From Lachnospiraceae bacterium (GTDB lineage: Bacteria; Bacillota; Clostridia; Lachnospirales; Lachnospiraceae), in NCBI GenBank assembly GCA_900753305.1, contig CAADYR010000115.1, positions 1 to 64,000 of the forward strand: a stretch of DNA of 64,000 nt, written 5' to 3'. How positions within the stretch are numbered: position 1 is the first letter of the stretch; each line of letters opens with the position of its first letter. Of the stretch, positions 1 through 7,156 are shown piece by piece. The notes under the pieces are model-generated. The model had not been told where the DNA came from and did no database searches. It was given only the letters and a program-made list of their open reading frames with translations. Position numbers and translations under genes: made by a program.

Positions 1-2
1 CC

Positions 3-545
3 GGAAAATCGGCTCTGCCCATTTGTAACTATTCACAAATCTTATATCAGTTTTTAACGTTTACACAAAACTTGAAACGGTCTCTTGGAGTGCTGTTTTA
101 TGGAGACTCTTCCTTATTAATTGCCATATTAAAATTCGTAGGAGGGGCAATACTTGTATTTGGTATAATGGCAATAGTTGCATATTGTCCTTGGTTATTA
201 CTTGTTGTTATAGCAGTAGCATTATTTGTAGTATGGGCTTGTTCAAATAATAATTCGCAAGGCAATAATACAAATAACAGCAATAGTTCTTTAAACAATA
301 CGAATACACAACCGATTCAAAAAAATATTGAAGAAAAGCCTATCAATAATCCTAATCTTACTGGATTTAAAGCAGAACTTCAAGAAAACACTTTGACACC
401 ACAACAAGCTTCTGATGAACAGTGGGAAAAAGATAAGAGATGTATTGATTATGATGTCGATAGGGCCTATGAAAATATAAAATCAAATCTTCTTAGACAA
501 GCTCGAAATGGTGATTATTCTGTATCAATGGTCAAAGAAGAATGA
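3..545 (+). CDS. Hypothetical membrane protein, probably cut by the left edge
   Basis: The frame is open from the first bases of the window to the stop at 543-545. A TTG at 72 could start a 157-residue protein, but no ribosome site precedes it, so the true start may lie outside the window. Two closely spaced hydrophobic stretches (about residues 15-38 and 40-57 from the TTG) are followed by an Asn/Ser-rich linker and a polar, charged C-terminal tail. This suggests a small membrane-anchored protein with a cytoplasmic or surface tail. The stop overlaps the start of the next gene by 4 bases, so the two are probably cotranscribed. I do not recognise the family. Confidence 0.55.
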   Translation, partial: GKSALPICNYSQILYQFLTFTQNLKRSLGVLFYGDSSLLIAILKFVGGAILVFGIMAIVAYCPWLLLVVIAVALFVVWACSNNNSQGNNTNNSNSSLNNTNTQPIQKNIEEKPINNPNLTGFKAELQENTLTPQQASDEQWEKDKRCIDYDVDRAYENIKSNLLRQARNGDYSVSMVKEE

Positions 546-862
546 CATACACTTATGAATATACACCTACATATAGTTTTTTTAAGCGTCAAGATATAAA
601 AAATCCAACAGGGGAAATTTTTACAAGAAGCTATAATCCGCATGAAAGAGTTGTATATAGTATTACGGATACACGAAAATATAATTATCTTGTGAGAACA
701 TTAAAAGATAAGGCTAAACAAGATGGAATAGACATAGATGTATATTTCGTATTATGTGAACATAATGATAAACGCAGAATCAGCTTGCCATATACGGATA
801 GTGAAAATTTTTGTTATATTCGTTCTGCAAAAATGTATGTTGATTGTTCCATACAATACTGA
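542..862 (+). CDS. Hypothetical protein, 106 aa
   Basis: The ATG at 542 overlaps the stop of the upstream membrane-protein gene, which suggests translational coupling. The protein is polar and rich in Tyr and Arg, with no signal peptide or membrane helix. The alternating hydrophobic pattern around 'YFVLCEHNDKRR' suggests a small alpha/beta fold. I cannot assign a family. Base composition is as AT-rich as the rest of this accessory island, in line with transfer together with the preceding gene. Confidence 0.5.
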   Translation: MTYTYEYTPTYSFFKRQDIKNPTGEIFTRSYNPHERVVYSITDTRKYNYLVRTLKDKAKQDGIDIDVYFVLCEHNDKRRISLPYTDSENFCYIRSAKMYVDCSIQY

Positions 863-923
863 TTGTTGTGTGTTTGGTTTGTTGACTATTTTTGTAATAT
901 GATAAAAATGTGGTGGTTAGAAA

Positions 924-1685
924 ATGAATGTTAAATTAAGACATATCGAAGAAGCTGACAAAGACAGCTATATTGAATTGGAAAAAGAGACATGGGTAGA
1001 ATTTAATCTTTTCGAAGACGAGAATGAGGCAGACAAGGTATGGGCTAATACATTTACAATGAAAACAGAAATTACTTATACAATTTTGGAAAATAATGAA
1101 ATTTGCGGATTCTGTTCTATAAAACATATAGATCAGGATGAGAAGGAAATTTCGATAGAGATTTTTAAATGCTTTCAACATCAGGGGGTTGGATACCAAG
1201 CGTTAAAAATTCTTTTGGAAATTTGTGAGAAAGAGTATCATATGAAATCTGTAAAAAGTAAGGTATATCCAGATAATTATCCTAGTATTTTATTAATGAG
1301 AAAGGTTGGAGCAATGCCTTATGGAATAGAAAGAAATGTAGCGGTGGAAGAGCAATTCGAAAAAGAATTCCAAGAGAATAATAGAGAACTGATTTCAGAT
1401 AATCTATCCAAGGTGGCCAATATTTTTCGGGTTGATAAAGAAAAAATGTTATCTCAGGTATTGTGCTTCAAAATTGATATTCCAATTAGAAAAATACAGT
1501 TTGATTTGTGTTTTGATGGAAATGTCGATTATAAAAAAGAAATCGAGACAAAAGCCATGCGATTTATGTATCAAAAAATGATAAATTCCTTAAAAACAGT
1601 ACTAACATCTTGTGATGGTAGCAAAGAAAGTCTCAATGAAGAAATTCAAAAATTGATATCTCAATATGAAAAAGTTTTGAAATAA
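924..1685 (+). CDS. GNAT-family N-acetyltransferase with C-terminal extension
   Basis: A 253-residue protein whose first ~150 residues have the GNAT layout: an N-terminal 'LRHIEEADKDSYIELE' strand-helix, a mid-domain beta strand 'ICGFCSIKHI' and an acetyl-CoA-loop-like 'CFQHQGVGYQALKIL' (R/Q-x-x-G-x-G/A motif region), then 'VYPDNYPSILLMRKVG'. These enzymes move an acetyl group from acetyl-CoA to an amine; the substrate cannot be told from sequence. The last ~100 residues are helical and charged and are not part of the standard fold. It stands alone, with a terminator-like hairpin about 110 bases downstream. Confidence 0.7.
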   Translation: MNVKLRHIEEADKDSYIELEKETWVEFNLFEDENEADKVWANTFTMKTEITYTILENNEICGFCSIKHIDQDEKEISIEIFKCFQHQGVGYQALKILLEICEKEYHMKSVKSKVYPDNYPSILLMRKVGAMPYGIERNVAVEEQFEKEFQENNRELISDNLSKVANIFRVDKEKMLSQVLCFKIDIPIRKIQFDLCFDGNVDYKKEIETKAMRFMYQKMINSLKTVLTSCDGSKESLNEEIQKLISQYEKVLK

Positions 1686-1795
1686 GTGATACAATATTTC
1701 TATTGGAAAAGTTTAAATTAGTGTTTGTTTACCTTTAATAGCTTACTGTTTGTCGAACTGGCGAAATACAGAAAACTATATAAGAATAATCAACA

Positions 1796-1833
1796 GGCAG
1801 GTGGTCTTATAACGAGACTGCCTGCCTTCTTTT
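1796..1833 (+). terminator. Rho-independent terminator
   Basis: A 12-bp stem (arms 1796-1807 and 1815-1826, two G-T wobbles) with a 7-base loop, followed by TTCTTTT. It fits termination of the GNAT transcript. Confidence 0.55.
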
Positions 1834-1857
1834 ATGCCTGCAAGTGCCATTTCTCAA

Positions 1858-1890
1858 GGGGTGTTCAAATGCCCCCCCTTTGAACACCCC
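1858..1890. repeat. Perfect 12-bp inverted repeat with C-rich loop
   Basis: Arms GGGGTGTTCAAA (1858-1869) and TTTGAACACCCC (1879-1890) are perfect reverse complements around a 9-base loop holding seven C residues. There is no T-run, so it is not a normal terminator. It sits directly before the ABC-F gene remnant and may mark a deletion or insertion scar. Confidence 0.6.
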
Positions 1891-1892
1891 TA

Positions 1893-2117
1893 GGACCAAT
1901 AGAATTTTCAGAGGGACAGAAAAAGAAGGTTCTGATAGCGTCCAGTCTGCTCACACCGGCACATATCTACATATGGGATGAGTCGCTAAATTATATTGAC
2001 GTTTTTTCCAGAATGCAGATTGAAAAATTGTTAATGCATTATGCCCCGACGATGTTGCTTGTAGAACATGATGTTAAGTTTAAGGAGACGCTTTCTACTA
2101 AACTGGTAAAAATGTAG
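1893..2117 (+). pseudogene. ABC-F ribosomal protection protein, C-terminal remnant
   Basis: Translating from 1893 gives about 74 residues with the signature motif 'FSEGQKKKVLIA', Walker B 'HIYIWDESLNYID' and the H-loop 'LLVEHD', ending at a TAG at 2115-2117. This matches the end of the second nucleotide-binding domain of ABC-F proteins of the Lsa/Vga/Msr antibiotic-resistance group. There is no start codon and the N-terminal ~85% of the gene is gone, so it cannot work. It explains most of the 600-base stretch between the GNAT gene and the toxin-antitoxin pair. Family assignment rests on motifs read by eye. Confidence 0.75.
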
Positions 2118-2206
2118 TTAATACTCAATAAAGAATGATATTTTATTTATTCGTTATTCGGAATTCTGTAACAACAAAGTCTGGATTATCACTTAAATAA
2201 AAAAGC

Positions 2207-2240
2207 TGTAAAAATTCACGTTGAATTTTACAGCTTTTTG
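2207..2240. terminator. AT-rich hairpin with flanking A and T runs
   Basis: A long stem (AAAAAGCTGTAAAA... pairing with ...TTTTACAGCTTTTT) flanked by A and T runs, so it could end transcription from either side. Its right arm overlaps the -35 box of the toxin-antitoxin promoter. Confidence 0.55.
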
Positions 2241-2248
2241 TGTATAAT
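2221..2248 (+). promoter_or_regulatory. Promoter of the toxin-antitoxin operon
   Basis: TTGAAT (2221-2226), 16 bases, TATAAT (2243-2248). It lies 46 bases before the antitoxin start, and the ribosome site AAGGAGCT follows at about 2277. Confidence 0.6.
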
Positions 2249-2294
2249 ATAAGTAGCAGAAACAATATAAAATCAAGGAAGGAGCTGAAAGAAT

Positions 2295-2543
2295 ATGGCA
2301 AGTATTTTACCAGTATCTGATTTGAGAAATTATAACGAAGTCCTGAAGAACTGCCACAAAGGCGAGCCTGTATATCTTACCAAGAATGGTAGAGGACGTT
2401 TTGTGGTTATGGATTTTGAAGATTATGAACGTGATCGTGCGGAAAAGAAGCTTTTGATGAAGCTGCAGGAAGCCGAAGAAGCAGTGAAAGACGGCGAAGG
2501 ATGGCTGGATTTGGATGAACTGAAGGCACTTGTGGGGGAATAA
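2295..2543 (+). CDS. Phd/YefM-type antitoxin
   Basis: An 82-residue protein starting 'MASILPVSDLRNYN', the N-terminal DNA-binding signature of Phd/YefM antitoxins, followed by 'GEPVYLTKNGRGRFVVMDFEDYE'. The acidic C-terminal half would wrap the toxin. In this family the antitoxin neutralises its partner and represses its own operon, usually in complex with the toxin. The AAGGAGC ribosome site is well placed. One base separates its stop from the toxin ATG, the typical coupled arrangement. Confidence 0.85.
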   Translation: MASILPVSDLRNYNEVLKNCHKGEPVYLTKNGRGRFVVMDFEDYERDRAEKKLLMKLQEAEEAVKDGEGWLDLDELKALVGE

Positions 2544-2544
2544 G

Positions 2545-2844
2545 ATGTTAGAATTGCGGATTAACCCGATTGTTGCAAAGGATCTGAAGACTATTCGGGA
2601 TTACATTGCTGAAGACAATGAGGAATATGTGGCAAAGACCATAAAGGAAATTTACGGTAAATTTGAGAACCTTCAGATGTTTCCGGGAATGGGGGCGGAT
2701 CTTTCCAAACGGGTAAGCTTTCGGACAGATTATAAATATGCAATATGGGAAGATTATGTGATTATCTATAAAGTGGGCAGTGAGTGTGTAGAGATTTATC
2801 GTGTAATTAACCGGTATCAGGATATTACGAGAATCTTCGATTGA
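2545..2844 (+). CDS. ParE/RelE-superfamily toxin
   Basis: A 99-residue protein from the ATG at 2545; an earlier in-frame TTG at 2530 lies inside the antitoxin and is unlikely. It has the ParE/RelE pattern: 'LRINPIVAKDLKTIRDYIAE' helix, 'FPGMGADLSKR', the beta strands 'YKYAIWEDYVIIYKV' and the C-terminal 'VEIYRVINRYQDI'. ParE members poison gyrase and RelE members cut ribosome-bound mRNA; the Arg-His-poor C-terminus fits ParE or an untyped member, so the target stays open. It forms an operon with the upstream antitoxin. Confidence 0.83.
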   Translation: MLELRINPIVAKDLKTIRDYIAEDNEEYVAKTIKEIYGKFENLQMFPGMGADLSKRVSFRTDYKYAIWEDYVIIYKVGSECVEIYRVINRYQDITRIFD

Positions 2845-2855
2845 TAAACAGTATC

Positions 2856-2973
2856 TTAATAACACCGTTTAGTACAATCTGTGAGCTTAGGACAATGGAA
2901 CACATACAAAACCAGATAGAACTATAACACCTATACAGAAATATATAACGATAAGGCTTTGCTTGCGGGTTTG
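2856..2973 (+). repeat. 118-bp imperfect direct repeat, copy A
   Basis: This stretch, running from TTAATAACACCGTT to GCGGGTTTG, matches 5017-5134 at roughly 80% identity by eye. Shared blocks include AACACCGTT, CTTAGGACA, TGGAACACATA and CAGATAGAAC. The two copies bracket the DUF262 gene. Confidence 0.75.
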
Positions 2974-3003
2974 CATTGTGGAATCACACAACTAATCTGA
3001 GCT

Positions 3004-3153
3004 ATGATCTTTAATGAAATGGTCGATATTATTCTTGATTTGAGAAACCGGAGAGCACTTGCACCAGAAAAGCGTTCGTTTGATAAAAAAGAAATTATGT
3101 GTCTTTCATATCTGACAGATTTTGTAAGAGGTTCATTGGTTACAATAATATAG
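3004..3153 (+). CDS. Small ORF or gene remnant, 49 aa
   Basis: An ATG at 3004 opens 49 codons ending with TAG at 3151-3153. The peptide ('IILDLRNRRALAP', 'EIMCLSYLTDFVRG') has natural amino-acid composition, but no ribosome site is seen. It lies in the 348-base gap between the toxin and the DUF262 gene, which otherwise holds only direct-repeat copy A. It could be the tail of a lost gene. I do not recognise it. Confidence 0.25.
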   Translation: MIFNEMVDIILDLRNRRALAPEKRSFDKKEIMCLSYLTDFVRGSLVTII

Positions 3154-3192
3154 TGTGTTATATAAATTGATAGTATATGACGGAGGTAAGGG

Positions 3193-4971
3193 ATGAATTT
3201 TAAACCAGATGAAAAAAATATACGTAGTTTATTGAAGTCTGGATGCCAGTTTGTGATTCCAAGATTTCAGAGGGAATATTCCTGGGACAAAAAGAATTAT
3301 CAAGAATTCTTTGAAGATATGATGAATAATTTGGTGGCATCAAATGGAACAATAAGCGATGATCAATATTTTTTAGGAACAATGCTTTTTGTGGGGAATT
3401 TTGCCGAGAAACCAGATAAGCCAATAGAAGTTGTTGATGGACAACAACGCTTAACGACTATAACCATTTTGTTTTCAGTGTTGTCAGATCGCTTTCGTGA
3501 ATTAGGAGAAGATACTCTTAGTAAGCAATTGTTTAATTACATTATGACAACGGATGATAATGGTGAAAAAGTACGTGTTTTGCAAAGTAAAAGTAGTTAT
3601 CCATATTTTGTATATTATATTCAAGATAGAGAAAAACAGATCAAGACGGAGCCAAGCACAGAAGAAGAAAATTGTATACAAGAGACATATGAATTTTTTT
3701 TACAACAAACATCTGAAAATTCATTGAAAAAATTGTTAAAAAAGCGAATGGGAGATGATATAGTTAATTCAATCTCATATGTGGATATTTTAAAAGCATT
3801 ACGAGATCAAGTTTTGGACTGTACATTTATATCAATTGCGGCAGCAGATAAAGATCAAGCAAATAGGATATTTGCAATATTAAATGCTAAAGGAAAAAGG
3901 CTAGCATATATTGATTTGATAAAGAATAAAATATTCGAAGAATTAAAAGATGGAGTTAATGGAACATTTGCTGAAGAATGCTGGAATGATATTAAGACGA
4001 CTTTGAATTCAGGTTCAGAAACCGTTGGGATGGCTACATTTTTCAGACACTATTGGATATCTAAGTACAAAAGGTGTAATGCGAGTGCACTTTATGATAG
4101 TTTCAATAAAACAATTGTCAAAAATGAGACACTTTATCGTAATTTCTTAGAGGATCTTCTTTTAAATGCCAAGAATTATATGAAGATCATAAATCCCAGA
4201 AGAGAAGATTATAATAATCGTAAAGAATATTTTTGGCTAGTTCAATCATTAAGCACTATGAATAAAACATTTAATGTAGTCCAAACGAGAATAGCACTTT
4301 TGGCATTGTATGATATAAAGGAGCGTAATTTAGTATCTACAGATCAGTTTAAAAAAGCAATATTAACAATAGAAAATTTCCATTTTGCATTTACAGCAGT
4401 TTGTTCAATGAGAACAAATAACTTGGAGACGATATATTCTCGTTTTGCTATTGCGTTGCGAAAATGTACTAATAAATCAGATACGAGCAGGGTAATTGAT
4501 GAAAAATTGATTATACCACTTAATAAATTGTATCCAAGTTATGATGTGTTTGTTGTAAAATTTAAAGAGTTGTTTTTTACAAAAAAGGATGAGCCAACAA
4601 ATGTTAAATGCAAATATGCAATTTACAAATTAAATTGTTTTCTTAGTGGCAAAGATGTTTTTGAGGATGATGGAAGTATAGAACATATTCTGTCAGAAAC
4701 AAGTGGCGATCATGCTTTGAATATAGGAAACTTAATCCTTTTGGAAGGAAAAATAAATGGTGATGCAGGACAGAAAAGTTATGTAGAAAAAATTCCTTAT
4801 TATCAAAAATCTCAGTATGCGTGGGTAAAGAAGTTTATAAAAGCAAATAAGGATTGGGATGAAAGTATGTTTGAAGGAAGAGCAGAGAGGCTGGCAGCAG
4901 TTTATTATAAAGAGATATTAAAGAGAGAACTTCCAAAAGGTAACATGATTCGGGTAGAAGATGTTGTTTAA
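3193..4971 (+). CDS. DUF262/DUF1524 protein, GmrSD-like type IV restriction enzyme
   Basis: A 592-residue protein with a strong AGGTAAGGG ribosome site. Residues 22-31 (IPRFQREYSW) and 81-90 (VDGQQRLTTI) are the hallmark motifs of the DUF262 (GmrS/ParB-like NTPase) domain. Around residues 495-522 'SIEHILSE' and 'HALNIGNLILLEGKIN' match the DUF1524 (GmrD) HNH-type nuclease domain. The proline usually found after the EHI motif (EHIxP) is replaced. The single-chain arrangement resembles GmrSD enzymes, which cut modified phage DNA using NTP; that role is inferred here. The gene is very AT-rich, stands alone and sits between two 118-bp direct repeats, like a cargo cassette. Confidence 0.8.
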   Translation: MNFKPDEKNIRSLLKSGCQFVIPRFQREYSWDKKNYQEFFEDMMNNLVASNGTISDDQYFLGTMLFVGNFAEKPDKPIEVVDGQQRLTTITILFSVLSDRFRELGEDTLSKQLFNYIMTTDDNGEKVRVLQSKSSYPYFVYYIQDREKQIKTEPSTEEENCIQETYEFFLQQTSENSLKKLLKKRMGDDIVNSISYVDILKALRDQVLDCTFISIAAADKDQANRIFAILNAKGKRLAYIDLIKNKIFEELKDGVNGTFAEECWNDIKTTLNSGSETVGMATFFRHYWISKYKRCNASALYDSFNKTIVKNETLYRNFLEDLLLNAKNYMKIINPRREDYNNRKEYFWLVQSLSTMNKTFNVVQTRIALLALYDIKERNLVSTDQFKKAILTIENFHFAFTAVCSMRTNNLETIYSRFAIALRKCTNKSDTSRVIDEKLIIPLNKLYPSYDVFVVKFKELFFTKKDEPTNVKCKYAIYKLNCFLSGKDVFEDDGSIEHILSETSGDHALNIGNLILLEGKINGDAGQKSYVEKIPYYQKSQYAWVKKFIKANKDWDESMFEGRAERLAAVYYKEILKRELPKGNMIRVEDVV

Positions 4972-5016
4972 TAGCTTACTACGCTGATTAATTGATAACA
5001 TTCCCCTGATAACAAA

Positions 5017-5134
5017 TTGATAACACCGTTCAGTACAGCCTATGGACTTAGGACAGTGGAACACATATAAAAACAGATAGAACCATAATCACTATACAAA
5101 AATGTATAGTGATAAAAACTCATTTGCGAGTTTG
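5017..5134 (+). repeat. 118-bp imperfect direct repeat, copy B
   Basis: Partner of 2856-2973. It begins 45 bases after the DUF262 stop. Three TGATAACA octamers start at 4993, 5007 and 5018, at its left edge. Confidence 0.75.
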
Positions 5135-5146
5135 AATAAATAGGTA

Positions 5147-5191
5147 AATCCCTACAAAGCCTGTATTTATGGGCTTTGTAGGGATTTTTTT
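5147..5191 (+). terminator. Strong rho-independent terminator
   Basis: A perfect 15-bp stem (AATCCCTACAAAGCC at 5147-5161, GGCTTTGTAGGGATT at 5172-5186) with a 10-base loop and a run of T. It ends transcription from the DUF262 side. Confidence 0.85.
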
Positions 5192-5200
5192 AGTGCGAAT

Positions 5201-5218
5201 GGGTACATTTTGGGTACA
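5201..5218. repeat. GGGTACA direct repeats, candidate integrase-binding sites or element end
   Basis: GGGTACA occurs at 5201-5207 and 5212-5218, an 11-base period. Paired short direct repeats of one helical turn are usual at integrase arm-type sites near the ends of integrated elements. A similar pair with the same period lies after lysS (58846-58865). No integrase gene is present here. Confidence 0.4.
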
Positions 5219-5250
5219 AATTTATTAATATTATTTTTCTCACAGTAGGT

Positions 5251-5568
5251 TTAAAGTATTATTTTATATTCACATTCAAGCAAATCAGAGTCATGGTCTC
5301 TGGTATCATCTTGAATTTGTTTAACAAGTGTGAGTAAGTAATGTCCATGAATGTTTTTCCAGATGGCGACATCACCTATTCCAATGTCCCTGCATCGTGA
5401 GGAGTAATCTTGCTTAAGCAAAATGTCCTTCTGCATATTAGATATATTTGAAACGTTTTTAATTCGAGCAATACAATCAATATCATCTGAATCTGAATGT
5501 ATGATTTTATCGCTACCTTTACTCCATTTAGTGCTAAATTTCCATTCGTTATCGCCAATAATATACAC
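5251..5568 (-). CDS. Hypothetical protein, probably N-terminally truncated
   Basis: The minus-strand frame encodes about 105 residues with a natural protein look: 'NEWKFSTKWSKGSDKII', 'SRCRDIGIGDVAIWKN' and 'YLLTLVKQIQDDTRDHD'. The only start at this point is a GTG without a spaced ribosome site, and the reading frame continues a few codons upstream until a stop at about 5588. It therefore looks like the C-terminal domain of a longer protein whose front was lost at a rearrangement near 5575-5590. I do not know its function. The head-to-head partner on the plus strand is truncated at the same place. Confidence 0.45.
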   Translation of the reverse strand: MYIIGDNEWKFSTKWSKGSDKIIHSDSDDIDCIARIKNVSNISNMQKDILLKQDYSSRCRDIGIGDVAIWKNIHGHYLLTLVKQIQDDTRDHDSDLLECEYKIIL

Positions 5569-5582
5569 TCCATTATTATTGG

Positions 5583-6103
5583 AATACTATATTTTTGAAG
5601 CAGTGCATAAAGTTAATGGAAAAAAAGAAGTTATTCAGTGTGGAATGGGAGCTTCAAGAGATTTTCTTAAGTTACTGAATCATGAAGGTTTACCATTGTT
5701 TAATCCTTTGCATGGAGATGGTGGTAATGATGGAGAACATAGAGGAGATGGAACTGGTGGCAGGCGAGAGCAAGAAACATGGAACCCAACGGCTAAGCAG
5801 TTGTACAATGCAATAATGTGGCTGATTATTGCATGGGATGCAAAGCCTGGGACACCATTATTTGAATTCAGAAGTGATATAGTAAAGTATAAAAGGTTTG
5901 AGCCTTTTGGTTGGAAAGTGAAGAGGGTAAATTCTGCAATTCAAAGTGGGGGGAAGGGAAGAACTCTTACGGAGATTATTGATGGTTTTAGACAAAATAA
6001 TGATGTAAGAGATGATTTGTGCCAATTTGATTTATTAATAGGCATAATTAGTAATTACATAGACCAAAATGGAAATCCCATACATATTCAGTCTTACTTT
6101 TGA
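5583..6103 (+). pseudogene. N-terminally truncated hypothetical protein
   Basis: From about 5583 the plus frame reads as a normal protein ('EVIQCGMGASRDFLKLLNHEG', a Gly/Asp-rich linker 'GDGGNDGEHRGDG', 'QLYNAIMWLIIAWDAKPG', 'RTLTEIIDGFRQNNDVRDDL'), ending at 6103. The frame stays open back to 5423, but that part is only the antisense shadow of the minus-strand gene. No ribosome site or convincing start exists, so the 5' end appears lost. Family unknown. Its stop is in the same frame as the MobV remnant that follows. Confidence 0.5.
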
Positions 6104-6112
6104 GGCACGAAG

Positions 6113-6703
6113 GAGAAGGAAGTACTGCTTGCAGGTAATAAGGATTTGAGAATGGAAAATTCAAGGCTTGAAAGCCACAAGGATAGACTTCTCATGGAAA
6201 ATCATGATTTGAAGCAAAAGCAGTTACAGTTGCAGACAGATAATGAAGAACTTGAACAACGGCATGAAGATTTACAATATACGAATAGTAAATTGGAGAA
6301 TGTGAATGTTCAGTTATCTGCTGACAATCACACTCTGGAGCAAAGAAATGATTCATTGAAATCTGATAATCAGGCATTAAGACAGAAATACAATGATTTG
6401 CAACAGAATAATGTTCAACTTGAAAAGCAACAGAATGAGCTTAAGAGCCATATAGAGCAGATGGTACAGTCGGAGCAATTATTGCAGCGTGATGTAAGGA
6501 AGTATGATGAAGCACCGGAATGGCAACTGCCGGAACCGGGAGCATTTGCAAGTGCTAAGTCATTTCGGGATAAGGTGGTTATGCCATTTGTGAATAAGCT
6601 GAAGTCGTTGATAAAGAATCTGACAATCCAGTGTGTAAGGCTGAAAGAGGAAGTATTACAGCTAAGGAGCTTCCTGTATACTTTAAATAGATCAAGAGAT
6701 TGA
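6113..6703 (+). pseudogene. MobV/Pre plasmid-mobilisation relaxase, C-terminal coiled-coil remnant
   Basis: About 190 residues, the first ~110 of which are heptad-like coiled coil ('LESHKDRLLMENHDLKQK' and similar). The rest, 'WQLPEPGAFASAKSFRDK' and 'LTIQCVRLKEEVLQL', matches the C-terminal part of MobV-type (Pre/Mob) relaxases as I remember them. The catalytic N-terminal relaxase domain is absent and the extreme C-terminus is cut, so it cannot nick DNA. A TTG at 6146 could start a stable coiled-coil peptide. It marks the former presence of a mobilisable element in this scar. Confidence 0.65.
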
Positions 6704-6711
6704 CGAAAAAA

Positions 6712-6780
6712 ATACCTCAAGTAAAATTAGATTATTACTGACCTGGCTAGTTGGTAAAATCTAACGAATACAAGAGGTAT
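6712..6780. repeat. Imperfect inverted repeat, 69 bp
   Basis: Outer arms ATACCTC (6712-6718) and GAGGTAT (6774-6780), and inner arms TTAGATT and AATCTAA, form an interrupted palindrome between the MobV remnant and a broken small ORF. It may be a leftover transposon end or an RNA hairpin. Confidence 0.4.
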
Positions 6781-6785
6781 CTACA

Positions 6786-6910
6786 ATGAATATTAAAGGC
6801 TAAAGAAGAAAAATCAAGTTTTATCAGTAAACATTTTTGAACAGCAAGATATTATTGCAAAAGCTGATGCTATTAAGGCAGGGTTAAAAGCATATTGTGA
6901 AAGTATTTAA
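6786..6910 (+). pseudogene. Short frameshifted gene remnant
   Basis: An ATG at 6786 with GAGG just upstream stops after five codons. A one-base shift joins it to a frame reading 'NQVLSVNIFEQQDIIAKADA' and on to 'KAGLKAYCESI', stopping at 6908-6910. This suggests a small gene broken by a frameshift. The family is not recognised. Beyond it, the rest of the 6704-7156 gap holds only the promoter described next. Confidence 0.3.
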
Positions 6911-7090
6911 TTTTTTTTCAGTAGTCATAAAGACAACTTCTTTATGATTTGCTATTCTTATTCTATCATAATGGTTAGGATAAACACGGATTGCTTTTTG
7001 ATAGATAAAGTAAAGAGTCTAAGTTTTTTGACTTGGGATGATAGAACAAAAAAAATGAATTATTAATTCATTGTGTTTACTATAATAACC

Positions 7091-7118
7091 TTGACTTATC
7101 ACCAAGAATTGATATAAT
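7091..7118 (+). promoter_or_regulatory. Promoter of the XRE regulator
   Basis: TTGACT (7091-7096), 16 bases, TATAAT (7113-7118), 39 bases before the ATG at 7157. Confidence 0.65.
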
Positions 7119-7156
7119 GACAATATAGTGACATGTCAAATAAGAGAGGGATTATT

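Noticed and set aside
5201..5218. Start of a CRISPR array
   Set aside because: Only two 7-base units with 4-base spacing; repeats and spacers are far too short.
5423..5582. N-terminal part of the 226-codon plus-strand frame (5423-6103)
   Set aside because: It is the antisense shadow of the minus-strand gene 5251-5568; composition becomes protein-like only after about 5583.
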